64,000 nt of DNA from NCBI RefSeq assembly GCF_905171775.1, contig NC_053489.1, positions 154,460,142 through 154,524,141 on the forward strand. Direction: 5' to 3'. The stretch is from Rana temporaria (Eukaryota; Chordata; Amphibia; Anura; Ranidae). Below are positions 33,457-45,256 of the stretch, piece after piece. The notes under the pieces are model-generated. The model ran no database searches. It was not told the origin of the DNA and saw only the letters and a program-made list of their open reading frames with translations. A program made the translations under genes and the position numbers. Every line of letters starts with the position of its first letter. Within the stretch, counting starts at the first letter, position 1.

Positions 33457-34457
33457 GGGCTCCTTTACACTTGCATCGACCTCAACACACATTAAAGCAC
33501 TTGCCACTTTAAAGTGCTTTTTACAGTGATGCTTTTTTGAAGCTTTAATAAAGCTTGGCAAATGCCCTGTGTACGTGTTTTTTTTAATTTGCTTTGAAAG
33601 GCTGAGTAGAACCCTAGCTCAGTAGTACTCCTGTTTAGCAGATTACCCATCTCATTGTTACCCTCATTCAGCGAATCCCCAGCTCATTGGTACCCTTCTT
33701 CAGGAGATCCCCTGCTCAGTAGTACTCCAAGCTCTGCTGATGCCCCACTCAGTAGTATCCTCAGCTCTGCTGAGCCCCTGCTCAGTAGTAACCTTCAGCT
33801 CTGCTCATCTGCCACTCACTAGTAACCCACAGCTCTGCTGATCCTCTGGTTTGCTAACCCTCCTCTCTCTCTGGTTCCCGCTCACCTCCTGCAATATTGC
33901 TCCCATGCTGCACACCACATGTTATATTGCTAGTTTCACGTGTTTGGGTCTGTCAGCTCTGACAATCCCCTGCCACTCAGTCATCTCTCTCTGGTCCCTG
34001 CTCACCTTCAGCTATAGCGTTCCCATGTTGCACCCCATGATGTCCGGATCACCTTCCTGCTGCTCCTCACTGCACACCAGATGTGCAGAATGTATACACA
34101 TGAAACCCAGAGTGACTGCTGATGATGTCTTTCTGGTATGTTTGTTGATTTCCCAATGCATCCTGTGATTTCATACCTGCAATACCTAAAAAAAAAAGTG
34201 AAGCTAAAGCTGAATGAAATACTCTCAAAGGCTGCAGGTCCTGCTAGTGAGCTTTGTTATGAACTCCTATGGAGGCTTTGGAGATGCTTTGAAGCACCAA
34301 GAAAGTGACATTTTTGAAGAGAAGCAAAGCAAACACAACGCGTAAACAGGACTGTAAGCTTACCATTTTATTTTGCGACAGGTGCTTTATTTGTCATTCA
34401 GAGCACTTCAAAAAGCATGTCCAAAGCCAAATTTTTAAGTGTAAACAAGCACTAAAA
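33457..34457. mobile_element. MITE-like block with TTTACACTTG ends
   Basis: The left end GGGCTCCTTTACACTTGCAT and right end AAGTGTAAACAAGCACT are imperfect inverted repeats, and subterminal words such as AAAGCACTTGCC and GGTGCTTTATTTG also pair. The middle contains an imperfect tandem array (33600-33845). No transposase is seen. End positions are approximate. Confidence 0.5.
33600..33845. repeat. Imperfect tandem array, roughly 40-bp unit
   Basis: The words CTCAGTAGTA and AGCTCTGCTGA recur about every 35-45 bases with much drift (33618, 33715, 33749, 33780, 33830). It is an old minisatellite inside the MITE-like block. Confidence 0.65.
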
Positions 34458-35133
34458 GTAACAATCTACCTCATCTCATAAGGGATAGAGGATGTGTACT
34501 GTAAAAGCCAAAAGCTTCCCCTGGAAGGAGAGGTGACAAAGAACTCAAAGCCCATTAACCCAATGATTAATCATCCTGGTAATTTTTGACTAGCCTAGCT
34601 GGAGCATCCTTCTAAATTACCTCCTACTGAAGAGCACACAAACTAGTATCAACATGACAGGTAACCTAATCACCAATCTATTTAAGCTTCTCTTTTTCTG
34701 GCCAAATTTTGGTTCAAATGATCTGATTCGCTCATATTTATCAGTGACTTACAAAAACAGTTAGATACTGTATTTTAAATCCTAGGGGAACACATCTGAT
34801 CCTACTGATTTTACCAGCATTGGGTGATAATAATAAAGCTTGTGGGTAAACTTGTGGGTAAACTCAGAAAGTGGCAGACCTTGTCATTCCCAATTCAACA
34901 GTCATTATGGAAAAAAGTGTATCACATGGGTTCCCCCCATGAGAACCTTTGAGGTGTCTGCTGAGAACACAGAGTTGGCTTATGATTTGTTACTATTAAA
35001 GACAAAGAGACACTAGATTTTTAGAGTAGCCATATATGTTTAGACCAGTAACAATTTTTCAAATTTGCCAAAACCACTGAGCGCCATGAAGTCATCCTAA
35101 AGTTGATGACCCTGAGCTTTGGAGAATGTACAG
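34458..35133. other. Unique-looking intergenic DNA
   Basis: No transposon ends found. The part at about 34560-34720 contains several ATTA/TAAT cores (AATGATTAATCATCC, CTAAATTACC) and no repeats, so it could be conserved non-coding DNA. This cannot be tested without comparison. Confidence 0.3.
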
Positions 35134-35602
35134 TTAAAGGGTCACTAAAGGAATTTTTTTTTTTAGCTAAATAGCTTCCTTTACCTTGCTGCAGTCCTGG
35201 TTTCATGTGCTCATGGTTCGTTTTTGCTTTGATGTTGCTGTAAATCCTCTCTGTTCTGGACACTTCCTGGTTGCCTGTTTCCTGATAACCACAGTACTGG
35301 GAGATTTCTCACGGTGGTCACTAATCAAGGAGCTGTGTGTAAAACGAAACTGGATTGGTGCTGAGGAGTTTTAGACAAAGTATCACTGCTCTCTATTGGC
35401 TGACTGCCCTCTAGTGGCTCTCTGTACATCAGAGAACCAGCAAACAACAGCAAAAACGAAACTACACTGCAGGCACATTATATGATTGGTTTTTTTATCT
35501 ATTTTTAATCATTTTTAAAAGGAATCAGTTAACTATTATGTCTCTGTGCCCTGTAAACAGTCATTTCAGCTAAAAAAAATTTTTCCTTTAGTGACCCTTT
35601 AA
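35134..35602. mobile_element. TTAA-flanked MITE with AGGGTCACTAAAGGAA ends, Kolobok-like
   Basis: TTAA stands at both ends (35134-35137 and 35599-35602). Inside it, AGGGTCACTAAAGGAA and TTCCTTTAGTGACCCT are perfect inverted repeats. Kolobok transposons duplicate TTAA and have purine-starting termini, which fits. The 62-codon frame inside is not a gene. Confidence 0.8.
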
Positions 35603-36524
35603 TGGCGTTATCAAGAATTATACTTGATCTTTTAATTGAGGCACTGATCCCCTAGAGATCTGCTGATGAGTAAATGGGTCTTTCTGCAACATGTGTCTCT
35701 CTCCCATGACTCTCCTAGGTGTCTCCTCCATCAAGCGAACTGACCAGTAGGCAAGCAAATTTAATCTTTCCATAGATGTATTAAAAATGCTGATCCATCT
35801 ATGGCCATTCCTGCTTGAAAGAATCTAGCAATCTAAAGAAATCTAAGATTGACTTCTGTTAAACAGGAACGTTGGAAAATTTTATTTGATCAGTGCATGT
35901 GGCCAATCCACTGCAGTGCTGATCAGTGTATTCTGACAGTGGAAGAATCCCCACTGTCAAAATACAATAACACAGTTGGGAGGATTCCTCCATCTTCAGT
36001 ACCTCCATTATTATTTTTTTGGATCAACTGCTGGAAAATCAAAATAAAAAAAACAATTGATTTATCGCCAGCTTTACTAAAGTAAATTTAGCAATAAAGC
36101 ATAGCCATTCAGAGTCTGAAGTAAAAAAACGAAGGACATTGTAATGTGACCAGCCACTATCAGAATATATTGATCAGCAGCTGCAATCAATTGATTGGCA
36201 AACGTTTTTCAATATATCCGTTCCACAGAAGTCAATAAAATGAAGTTAATCTCTGCTGAACCACCTGAATTTTGATTAGTTTATGGCCAGTTTAAGGGGT
36301 CCATTTTAACATCAGTTAATATCACTGATTAAAAAAAAATGCTAATTTATAAATCACAGCTAAGGGCCTAATGTTCTGTACCTGTATATGTTTGTAAAAT
36401 AATTAAAACCTAAAGATCATGAAATTGTAAGGGAATGATTTCAGATACAACAAGGAAACTAGCATTGTTAAAAGAAGACTACCAATGGCAACCCCATATT
36501 TCTTCACAGTTGTTCTTATTCAAC
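35603..36524. other. Mixed intergenic DNA with MITE traces
   Basis: Words related to the block at 28170-28502 occur near 35900 and 36280 (GATCAGTGTATTCTGACAG, GTTTATGGCCAGTTTA), suggesting an old copy of that family at about 35760-36300. Ends and target duplication could not be defined. No gene is seen. Confidence 0.35.
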
Positions 36525-36537
36525 TGAATAGACATTA

Positions 36538-37080
36538 GGGGAGCTGCGGTGGCTCAACGCGATTGGCACTGCGCTGACAAGCCATTCACCTCTGCAGCTA
36601 GAGGTTCGGATCCCGGTCTCAGCTACATGTGAATTGAGTTTGGTGGTCTCAGCCCGGCTCCCAGTGGGTGTGCTATGCGAGGTAAGCTTGTGCTTAGTAC
36701 GCCCACCCCCCTCCCACAAAAACCACCACACTTACACGCACTCGAAATTGGGTTAACATGCACGCACTTTGACCACACGGTCTCTAAAAAGAGAGGCGAA
36801 GGACTAACGGGGCTGGTTGAGCGGGCTGGATCCTCTCACTCCCTTATAGGGAGTGCCTCTGCCCCGTTGGGCTTCAAAGCGGAGCAGGTAGGGCGGGCTG
36901 TGTGGGAGGACCCCCTCACACACCCACCATTGCCACCCGGGGCATGGAGAAAGGTGGCAGATTGCCTCTGGGGGAGGCCTGCCTACTCACAACTCCTGCA
37001 GTCCGGCTCCTCTCTCGAGTACATGCACAAAATACACTTTAAAAGAAAAGAAAAAACAAAAAAAAACAACAAAAAAAAAA
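36538..37080 (+). mobile_element. tRNA-derived SINE, full length, 543 bp
   Basis: It is flanked by a perfect 13-bp duplication, TGAATAGACATTA (36525-36537 and 37081-37093). The head carries an A-box-like GGTGGCTCAACGCGATTGG and a B-box-like GGTTCGGATCCC about 50 bases later, the internal promoter of RNA polymerase III. A body of about 400 bases and an A-rich tail with AAAC interruptions follow. A second, internally deleted copy lies at 53998-54293. This is a transposed element, not a tRNA gene. Confidence 0.92.
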
Positions 37081-37093
37081 TGAATAGACATTA

Positions 37094-38130
37094 TGAGAAA
37101 GATATATTATAGCTACCATAATAGTACATAAACTGTAATACAAAATACTATTATTTCCATGTTATTGATTAATCATTCATTGTGATCTGTCTCTAATCAA
37201 TAAGCAATTACAATTCTGCCTATTCATGCATGATCATTATTGCTATATTTTGCAATGTCCTATTTAAATCTTGCCCATATTACGTATTTAAACTATTACA
37301 ATTTAAGATATTACTCTGGTACACTTTATTTACATTGCATTGCTTTGAGTCAAAGGCTTACCCCCTGGGTGTCTCCAGAAGGTTTGTGCTGACACAGAAT
37401 ATCAAATCACAGGCAGTCTGTTTTGTCCTTGTTAGTCCCCCTTGCTGCAGCATGGAAAGAATTACATTGGGAGGATATTCAAACATAACAAATGTGTTCT
37501 GAGAATAAATATACATACATAAATGAATTTAAAAACGCTGAATAAGTGCTTTGGAACAACAGAAACCCTTAATCACAATACCACAGAACCAAAGCACCAT
37601 TGCTTCCTTCTTGGGACTTATAGCAAGTCTAGAATTTATCAGAAAAAAACTTGGGTGTTGATGACCTGAAATACTTTTTAAAAGGAGGCTGTTATGATTC
37701 TTGTATACGGGGGTATTTTTCCATTGGCAATAGAACATTTTACCTAACAAATGTAGCAAGGTTCTTTATCTGCTTCTTAAATCAGGGAAACAGCATACAG
37801 TATTTACCTTCATTAACAAAGCAGTTAGTATGTTGCAACTGTTTTACTGGAATAAAACTATTTTTTTTATGGTTCGCGTGAACCGAAAGTTCAGTGGTAA
37901 TTTTAGTGTCTAGTAAATTCAAGTCACGCATGGCTTATTTACTGACACTTATACCACTCATTGCTTCACAAAATAAAATTCATTCATTGAATTCACACTG
38001 TTTAATGAATAACACATTTTTCAAAACAAAGAATACTGATTTCGATTTTTTTTATTATTTCCTGTGTTTTTTTCTTCACAATCTTTCCTTTACTCAATAA
38101 GAACAAAGCTAAGCAAGATCAACCAAGGGT
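37094..38130. other. AT-rich, unique-looking DNA
   Basis: No repeat family recognised. The part 37110-37330 has clustered homeodomain-type cores (ATTGATTAATCATTCATTG, CTAATCAATAAGCAATTAC) and could be conserved non-coding DNA. Short frames elsewhere have no features. Confidence 0.3.
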
Positions 38131-38149
38131 TTTCTATGTTAAAACCCAA

Positions 38150-38750
38150 CAGTTTATTGCTATACATAAAACATAACATTTAAGCAGTTTTTAATGTATA
38201 TGTAACCCTGTCTTGATCTATGAAGAACTTGTGAAATTGTTCTATTTTTCTAGCCCTGTCACATTTGCTGTTCAAGATTTAAGATGACCCTGTGAAAAGC
38301 AAATAAATAAACAATTTTAGTAATGGAGATTAGCTAACTATAAAGATCAACTCATGTTTGCCAAGTTTAAATCTGCTGACCCATCATCTATTTATTTTTT
38401 GGCAAACCTTTGTGTGCCTGTTTCCCAATATCAAGAGAACTGCAACCCTGTGACCCTTCTGCTTTGTTCTTATGACTTTCAACTTTATAGTATTGGGGGG
38501 TAGGGTGTATGGGGCCCTCTCTAAACAAAAAACGTTTGCTAATGGCTATGCTTTTTAATGTATCTTCTGCCCAAGAAGTACAGGCATTGGTGGAAGTGAT
38601 TATGTGCCCAAATTGTTGACTGAAAATAGAGAAATTACGAGATAAGTGTATTTGATAGCTATTTACTGCATATTTGCAAAAACCCCATTGCAAACCCATC
38701 ACACTGCCACCTGTGCACTTGCTGTATTTGGCTTGGTGAAACCTCAGCAA
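38150..38750 (-). CDS. Candidate terminal exon or retrocopy, unknown protein
   Basis: On the minus strand, a good splice-acceptor-like TTTCTCTATTTTCAG lies just upstream of about 38622. From there an open frame runs to a TAA at 38388, about 78 codons, including TSWAEDTLKSIAISKRF and REGPIHPTPQYYKVESHKN. About 230 bases later AATAAA is found near 38152. The order acceptor, open frame, stop, polyadenylation signal is what a last exon should look like. I do not recognise the protein. The frame also reads open upstream of the acceptor, so a retrocopy or chance is possible. No partner exons were found. Confidence 0.3.
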
Positions 38751-38759
38751 ACTATTCCC

Positions 38760-39339
38760 TAGGTTAATGATTGGGGATGATGTCTATGTTCGACATTCAC
38801 AGGTATCAATGTAAATAAGTGAATAACATTAAAAGTGATATCAATTGGTATAGTGAAAGCACTATGGACCTTATTAACAAGGCAATATCTGTATATGCAT
38901 AAGTCCACAAGAATATACGTAAAAATAAAAGTCCATATATATATAGACGTGGAAAAAATGTGGAAATTATTTTTGTTGAAATCATCAATGAGAGATCATA
39001 GTGACAAGACACCCACGGTGATTCTATTGGAATGTGATGATAGTGATAACGCCCACCACCAAAGGGGAGGCTTACCGGATGCGATGGACCCAAATGAGCT
39101 TATACCCAAAGGGTCAAATAGGCTTGTAGGCAGTACAGATGAGATGGTACAGGAACACGCCAGCGCAAACGGACAACAAACAGCGATAAGATCTTCGCTT
39201 GGTATCAGGTGGAGGGGGTACCTCAGCTAGGAGATGGCTCATACAGTTGGAAGAGCTATACAAAACAGCCTGGTGTAGGCTGTTAGCTTTATAAACAGCC
39301 TCAAAACCAGGCAGCTCCAATAGGCTAAACAAAGTGGCT
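38760..39339. other. Intergenic DNA, no gene seen
   Basis: Mixed sequence. The overlapping frames on both strands (38835-39230 plus, 38806-39093 minus) show no domain. The last part leads into an L2-type SINE end. Confidence 0.35.
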
Positions 39340-39378
39340 GTGTAAACTGTTGGTGCTGTATAAATCCTGTATAATAAC
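39340..39378 (+). mobile_element. L2-tailed SINE 3' fragment
   Basis: GTAAACTGTTGGTGCTGTAT followed by AAATCCTGTATAATAA is the 3' end of the SINE family seen at 28756. Confidence 0.7.
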
Positions 39379-39391
39379 TCACCTTTTTTTA

Positions 39392-39762
39392 TTAAAGTGA
39401 TTGTAAAGGCAGAATTTTTTTTATCTTAATACATTAAGATGAAAAGCCTTCTGTGTGCAGCAGCCCCAAGCCCCCTAATACTTACCTGAGCCCCATCTCT
39501 ATCTAGTGATGTCAATGAATGCCTCGGCTATTCTGGGACTCTCCCTTCTGATTGGGTGAGACACAGCAGCAGTGCCATTCAGGAGAAAGAGGGGGCGGGG
39601 CAGGGCCGAGTCACAGCCCCATGTCTGAATGGATAAATGGAGCTGCAGCTTGGATCGGATGCCCCCATAGTAAGCTGCTTGCTGTTGGGGTCATTGTTAT
39701 TGTGATAGCAATGGGAAAGTGGCAGGTGCTATTTATGGTGACATCAGCGGTCTATTAGACAC
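39392..39762. mobile_element. TTAA MITE, 5' part, Kolobok-like
   Basis: It begins TTAAAGTGATTGTAAAGGCA, the same terminus as the complete copy at 41584-42068 (TTAAAGTAATTGTAAAGG). Interior words AGTAAGCTGCTTGCTGT and GATTGGGTGAGACACAGCAG are also shared. It is cut on the right by the small MITE at 39763-39940, and its other end is not identified. Confidence 0.65.
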
Positions 39763-39940
39763 TTAGGGGGATATGTACTAAAACTGGTGAGTGCAAAATA
39801 TGGTGCAGCTGTGCATGGTACCCAATCAGCTTCTAAATTCAGCTTATTCACTTAGGCTTTGAAAAAATATCTGGAAAATGACTGGTTGCTGAGCTGCACC
39901 AGATTTTGCATCCTCCAGTTCTAATAAATCAACCCCCTAA
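39763..39940. mobile_element. Small MITE, 178 bp
   Basis: The ends TTAGGGGGATATGTACTAAA and ATAAATCAACCCCCTAA pair as inverted repeats, and subterminal AACTGG/CCAGTT and GGTGCAGCTG/GAGCTGCACC also match. It has no coding capacity. Confidence 0.75.
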
Positions 39941-40721
39941 TGTATCCCTTGCCCTCCACTAAAGTAGATCAATCGCTGACTCTGCTGATCCCCCAATTGG
40001 GATTATGACAGCTATGAAACAGGAAATGGTCAGATCTGAGTGCCTCTGGGTTAACACTGTGAAGGGGAGATTGGGAAACAGATATTTCCCAATCTCCTCC
40101 CACTTATCATTCTAAAACAGTTTATTTTGGCCCGGGGCTACTGGGAGAGGCAGGATAGCCTAAAAACCATCAAGCAGGGGTGCACCACAGTAAAAGTGAT
40201 TGGGCAGTTCTGTATACAGTGGGTATACAGTGGGATCCTGTTCAATAACAACACTGCACACATCCTTTTCACAGTTTAAATGCACTAAATACATCCAAAA
40301 AGGCTGGACTAGTTAAAGTAAATCTGCCTCAGGCAGGGGAGTTAGTAATGATCATGTAATGAATATATCTATAGGCAGGGGTTACCTTCAGAGAAAACTG
40401 CAGGTTAAAACAATATATAGATTAAGAAAAAAAACAGCTGAAGTTTTATGCTAATTTCCCCATAAGACTTGAGCTTGGTCCACTCCCTCTTACAACAATA
40501 GATGGGAATCAAGTTCAACAGATAGAGGAATTTCATTACAGGCTAAATTTCAATAGCCAAGGTGTGTCAAAAATAGTAAACCTGAAGTAGAAAATAAGTT
40601 CCTAATCCATGCGAGCAGTGGCACATCTAGGTGCCTGCACATTATGGGATCTATTTATAAAAAAATAGCTGTGTAAAAAGCTCAGCAGTCATGCAGCCAT
40701 TGCAAATCCCCTTAACCTCCC
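39941..40721. other. Intergenic DNA, no gene seen
   Basis: Contains a hairpin AGATTGGGAAACAGATATTTCCCAATCT near 40070-40096 (arms 9-10 bases) and otherwise nothing recognisable. Confidence 0.35.
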
Positions 40722-41587
40722 TGGCGGTATGATTCTGTCTGGAATTACGTACCAAAAGCGGTACAATTATTTGCAAGGAAATTTGGCATTTAATACTGTA
40801 GGCCTGTAATTCTTAGGAATAACTCACTTAAATCTGACCAAACAAGAGACTAGTAGGCATCCCGGGTATGACATTTTTTTAAAAACAAAATTATAAATTA
40901 TAATATAATAAATAATTATAAATAATTATAACAAATAATAATATAATTCTAATAAAAAGTATTCAATAATGTAATCAAATCAAAATCACTGAAATTTTCT
41001 CAGTTGCAAAATTGTCGCTGTCATTATTTTTTTTTTTTTATGACGAATTTCCCCACAAATAGCTATCGCTCAATTCTGCAAGTGATTATAATTTATTATC
41101 GCTGTTTTCTAGCTGATCTAAAACCATTTTTGACATAAAGGGACACTTTTGGTTGCTATGGACAATATACAGTTTGCAGGCAGAAAGAACAGTTTTTATT
41201 ATATAAAAGTACATGTAGGGCACTGGGCAGACCACTAGGGACAAGGGGGGTGTGTATTTTTTACATACAGTACTGTATGTAATCTATAAGATTACAGTAT
41301 ACTGTATGTATAGTGTTTGTTTAAGTTTTTGAATTTTGCGCCGATCTCCGCTCCCGTGCGTCGTAATGTTGCAGGGAACGGAGATCGACGGCACAGGAGG
41401 ACACTGTGTGAATCGAGCGAGGTCCCTCTCGCTCACACAGCGCGGTGGCATCGCTGGATCCAGGACAAGGTAAGCCAGCGCACGCTGCAGGCTCTGCATA
41501 GCTACCCCGAGCGTGATTTGGGGATACCGATCGCAGCCTAAAAAACCCACCCCGAGTCACGCTCGGGAATACCGCCAAGCAGGTTAA
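40722..41587. mobile_element. TTAA-flanked MITE, piggyBac-like ends
   Basis: It begins TTAACCTCCCTGGCGGTAT and ends AATACCGCCAAGCAGGTTAA, inverted repeats with two mismatches. The TTAA duplication and CC-starting terminus fit piggyBac. The right 250 bases are GC-rich with GTCACGCTCGGGAATACC. No transposase is encoded. Its right TTAA (41584-41587) is also the left TTAA of the next element. Confidence 0.75.
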
Positions 41588-42068
41588 AGTAATTGTAAAG
41601 GAAAGCATCTTATAAAAAAAATGTCATACTAACACTAACTGTGCGGTGGTTTTAACAGAGCATCCCTGTCCCTCCTTTTTTCTGGTCCCCCGCAGGCATT
41701 CTGGGCCCCTCCCCCTTGCAGAGTGTCCCCATAGCAAGCTGCTTGCTGTAGGGGGACTCGTGTGCACACTCCGGAGCCGGATCTCTGCGTCCATAAGACA
41801 TAGAGATCATGGCTCAGCCCCACCCCCCGCTCCTGTCTCACTGACTGTGATTCACAGCACTAGGAGCCAAAGGCTCCTGCTACTGCATCTCAACCAATCA
41901 GGAGGGAGAGACCTGGGAGAGCCCCGGGTCTCACGCACATCGACGGATTGAGATCGGGCTTAGGTAAGTATTGGGGGGGGGGGGGGTGAGCTGCGCACTG
42001 AAGGTTTTTTACCTTCATGCATAGAATACATGAAGGTAAAAAACATTCAGCCTTTACAACCACTTTAA
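41584..42068. mobile_element. TTAA-flanked MITE, Kolobok-like, 485 bp
   Basis: TTAAAGTAATTGTAAAGG at the left and CCTTTACAACCACTTTAA at the right are inverted with two mismatches. Near the right end, GTTTTTTACCTTCATG and CATGAAGGTAAAAAAC form a hairpin. There is a G-run at 41975-41987. The terminal family is the same as at 39392. Confidence 0.8.
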
Positions 42069-42277
42069 GGTGTCTAATGTGTGTATTTCCTATGATCATT
42101 TTCTCCATCTAGTGGCCCTGATGCAGTATTTTCCTAATTGCAGGATTTTCTAAAAAATACAGATTATGGGCACTAGAATAGCTTTGATGATCACAGAAAA
42201 TACACATCATGGGGACTGTGTGAATTATTTATAAATAGACCACTGAGTCTGTTATTTAATTCAATCAATTTGGGTAA

Positions 42278-42496
42278 TGCCTCATACACACGATCGGAAT
42301 TTCCAATGGAAAAAGTCTGACTGACTTTTTCCATCTGAAATTCCGACCGTGTGTATGCCCATCAGAGTTTTTCCATTGGATATTCCGATGAATTCCATCA
42401 GAGTTTAGATAAAGAACATGTTCTCTTTTACTCCTATTCCGTTGGAATTCCAATGTGAGTTTGGTCGGACAAAGGTCCGATCGTGTGTACGGAGCA
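42278..42496. mobile_element. Harbinger-like MITE copy 4
   Basis: Ends TGCCTCATACACACGATCGG and CCGATCGTGTGTACGGAGCA with TAA at 42275-42277 and 42497-42499. At 219 bp it is the shortest copy of the family in this window. The interior has AGTCTGACTGACTTTTTCC and repeated GGAATTTC/GAAATTCC words. Confidence 0.88.
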
Positions 42497-42506
42497 TAAC
42501 ATCATA

Positions 42507-43056
42507 CAGTCATGTGAAAAATTAGGTACATCCCATTGAAATTGTTGGCTGTTTCAACATATTTAAAAAGATTTATTTCTAATCATTTGAAGATCTTTTT
42601 TAAATCCAGTGCCAGCCCCACATGCATATACAACTTTCTTTCTGATGGCCTTACAGATCTCTATAGATCTTGGCATGATTACACCACAAATGTCAATAGC
42701 AACGAGCACACCAGACCCTAGATGGCTGAGGGTTAAATAATACAGGTATCACCTGCATACTCGCTAAGGAGATTCTAATCATTGCCACCTAATCTACAAC
42801 ACCAGATTCTAATTTCATGGAATTGAAGAGGTGGTAAATGTAAGGGTGTACTTACTTTTTTCATAAGACAAGTCTGCTTTTTTGTTAATTTAGATTTTAA
42901 AAATGAATACACCATGTTAAGTTTATACTTCATTAGTTTAAGTATGTCACTTATATCTGTAGGCACTATTTTAATCAAGTTATAATGTTTGCCTTTTCAA
43001 ATATTCTGAAACAGTTAAGATTTCCCATGGGGTGCACTTACTTCTTTACATGACTG
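42507..43056. mobile_element. TA-flanked non-autonomous Tc1/mariner-like element
   Basis: Termini CAGTCATGTGAAAAA and TTTACATGACTG are inverted and flanked by TA on both sides (42505-42506 and 43057-43058). Subterminal GGTACATCCCAT and ATGGGGTGCACTTAC also pair. TA duplication is the hallmark of Tc1/mariner. It begins ten bases from the end of the Harbinger-like copy at 42278-42496. No coding remnant was recognised. Confidence 0.8.
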
Positions 43057-43058
43057 TA

Positions 43059-44297
43059 TGTACAGTACATATTGATCCAAGGAGTCTGGAATTCTCCCTA
43101 GCCACACTGTCTAGTGATGGGACAAAAGTAGAGCTCAGGAATCGGAAGGGATTGAGGAGAGGCTCTGGACTCAGAAAACTGGCCAGTAAATGTATATCAG
43201 GTTTGTGCAATTAAAGTTCAAGTCTGATAACAGCCCTATTGGACAGGCACTTGGCAGCAGATGCTATACATGCCAGAAAGGATTATCCACTTCAGGCTCA
43301 CCTTAAAAAGAACATTGCATTAAAATAACATAACCTTTTTTTTTTATTAGCACAGTTCAGGGATATTCAGGTTTTACTAGGTTACCTGTACCTATACAAA
43401 TGGTTCAGAAGCTGAAGTCTGTTGTAAGCATCATTTACTGCTTATTTCTTCATTTCTGTTTTAGGCAGAACATGTAAGGAGCACTGATAAATATGATTTA
43501 CATCCATTTCAGTGCAAGGTCCAATATAAGCTGTGAGAAAATGGTTATTTACTAAACATTGTAAAACTCTTTTATATGTCTGCATTTTTGTCATTCTTCT
43601 GAATTTCTCTGTTAGTATTCTGTAAATGGTTCCCATGCTTTTTCAATTCAGGTGTACGAACAATCCTAAATTCTGCCGCAATCGTGATCAACATCTGAAA
43701 GCTTTTTGTATTCTATGCTAACAGTGTTTTGATATGTTTTTCCCCTGTTTCCTTAACTGCTCAAGCTGTTTGGCTATGTCTGAATTGCTGATGATGAAGC
43801 CTTTGCTGGCAGGCTGCCCAGACAGCAGAGCTCCTGTAGATTTTAGTTTCTCTAGGAGCTGCTTGCCTTCAGCATAATGGGTAACATTGAAAGCGCCAAG
43901 TCATTTGGTCGACAAGGTCAAAGTGCCTTTCATTCCTGCAATAATCAACCAATGTAGCTCTTCTTTAGGCCCAGGGAGAGAAAAGATAGAGGTCAAAAGA
44001 GCAATTACATTTCACATTGACTCCAGGAAAGGCTTAGAAGACCTAACTGAGAAACTGAGGGAAAAAAGACTCTGATTCATTCTTTTTCATTTCCTATCTG
44101 TTCATTTTTTTTTTAAATGTTGCAAAATCCCTCAACACTTTGACAAGAATCAAATTGTAAGGTCTATTATTAGATCACAGACCTAGGATATTTAAAATGT
44201 CAGCGTGATACAAAACAATGCAAGCAATGCACAACATGAACTGTAAAATAAAACACAAATTGAAAAGGAAAAAAGGAAAACAGTTAATAGAAAAAAA

Positions 44298-44298
<1 letters not shown>
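43059..44298. other. Unique-looking intergenic DNA, no confirmed gene
   Basis: No transposon ends found. The part 43640-44100 is not repetitive and has CTTGCCTTCAGCATAATGGG with a short MGNIES-starting frame at about 43878 that stops after 27 codons. A second open frame at 43887-44075 ends in an Arg/Lys/Glu-rich stretch. Neither has enough support to call an exon. It could be conserved non-coding DNA. Confidence 0.3.

Positions 44299-44364
<66 letters not shown>
44299..44364. repeat. (TA)n microsatellite
   Basis: Pure TA dinucleotides over about 66 bases. Confidence 0.97.
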
Positions 44365-44367
<3 letters not shown>

Positions 44368-44369
44368 GC

Positions 44370-44502
44370 ATACCCTACTTTTAAGTACACAATGGGGTTT
44401 ATTTACTAAAGCTGGGTAGTGAAAAATCAGGCTCACAAAGCTGGGGTTTTGCACTTTCCAGCATTAGTAAATAAACCCCATTGTGTACTTAAACGTGGGG
44501 TA
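44370..44502. mobile_element. Small MITE with AAGTACACAATGGGG ends
   Basis: The arms TTAAGTACACAATGGGGTTT and its complement AAACCCCATTGTGTACTTAA are perfect, continuing through ATTTACTAA, so each arm is near 40 bases with a loop of about 50. It is 133 bp long and sits directly between a TA microsatellite and a palindrome. Confidence 0.8.
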
Positions 44503-44792
<290 letters not shown>

Positions 44793-44920
44793 TTTTGGAT
44801 TTATTAAAATCCTTCATCAGATATAGCAAGCATGAAAATCAGATTCTGATCACATTCATTATATAGCAAATTCTCCCATTGACTGTAAATTAGCAACACC
44901 TGGATAGTCTTAACTTAGAG

Positions 44921-45105
44921 CAGTGTTTCTCAATTCCAGTCCTCAGGCCCCCCCAACAGGTCAGGTTTTCAGGATTTCCATTATTTTGCACAGGTGATTT
45001 GATCAGTTTCACTGCCTTTGTAATCACCACAGCCTTTTCATCTGAGGGAAATCCTGAAAACCTGACCTGTTGGGGGGGCCTGAGGACTGGAATTGAGAAA
45101 CACTG
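44921..45105. mobile_element. hAT-type MITE, 185 bp
   Basis: It starts CAGTGTTTCTCAATTCCAGT and ends with the complement ACTGGAATTGAGAAACACTG. The inverted repeat extends about 65 bases. ACTTAGAG is present on both sides (44913-44920 and 45106-45113), an exact 8-bp duplication, which with the CAG start indicates the hAT superfamily. Confidence 0.92.
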
Positions 45106-45256
45106 ACTTAGAGCAAGATAGAGTCTAACATTACAGATAACCCCTGTAAGAACACAACAGTTCAGTGGGGGAGATCACTGGAATAACTTTTCATGGTTAG
45201 TACAGTGGCTCCGACTGGAACTGTCAATTTTTTTCATTCAACCCAAAAAACTGTTA

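Noticed and set aside
36538..36620. tRNA gene
   Set aside because: The A- and B-box-like words are the head of a SINE with body, A-rich tail and target duplication; no cloverleaf with acceptor stem was found.
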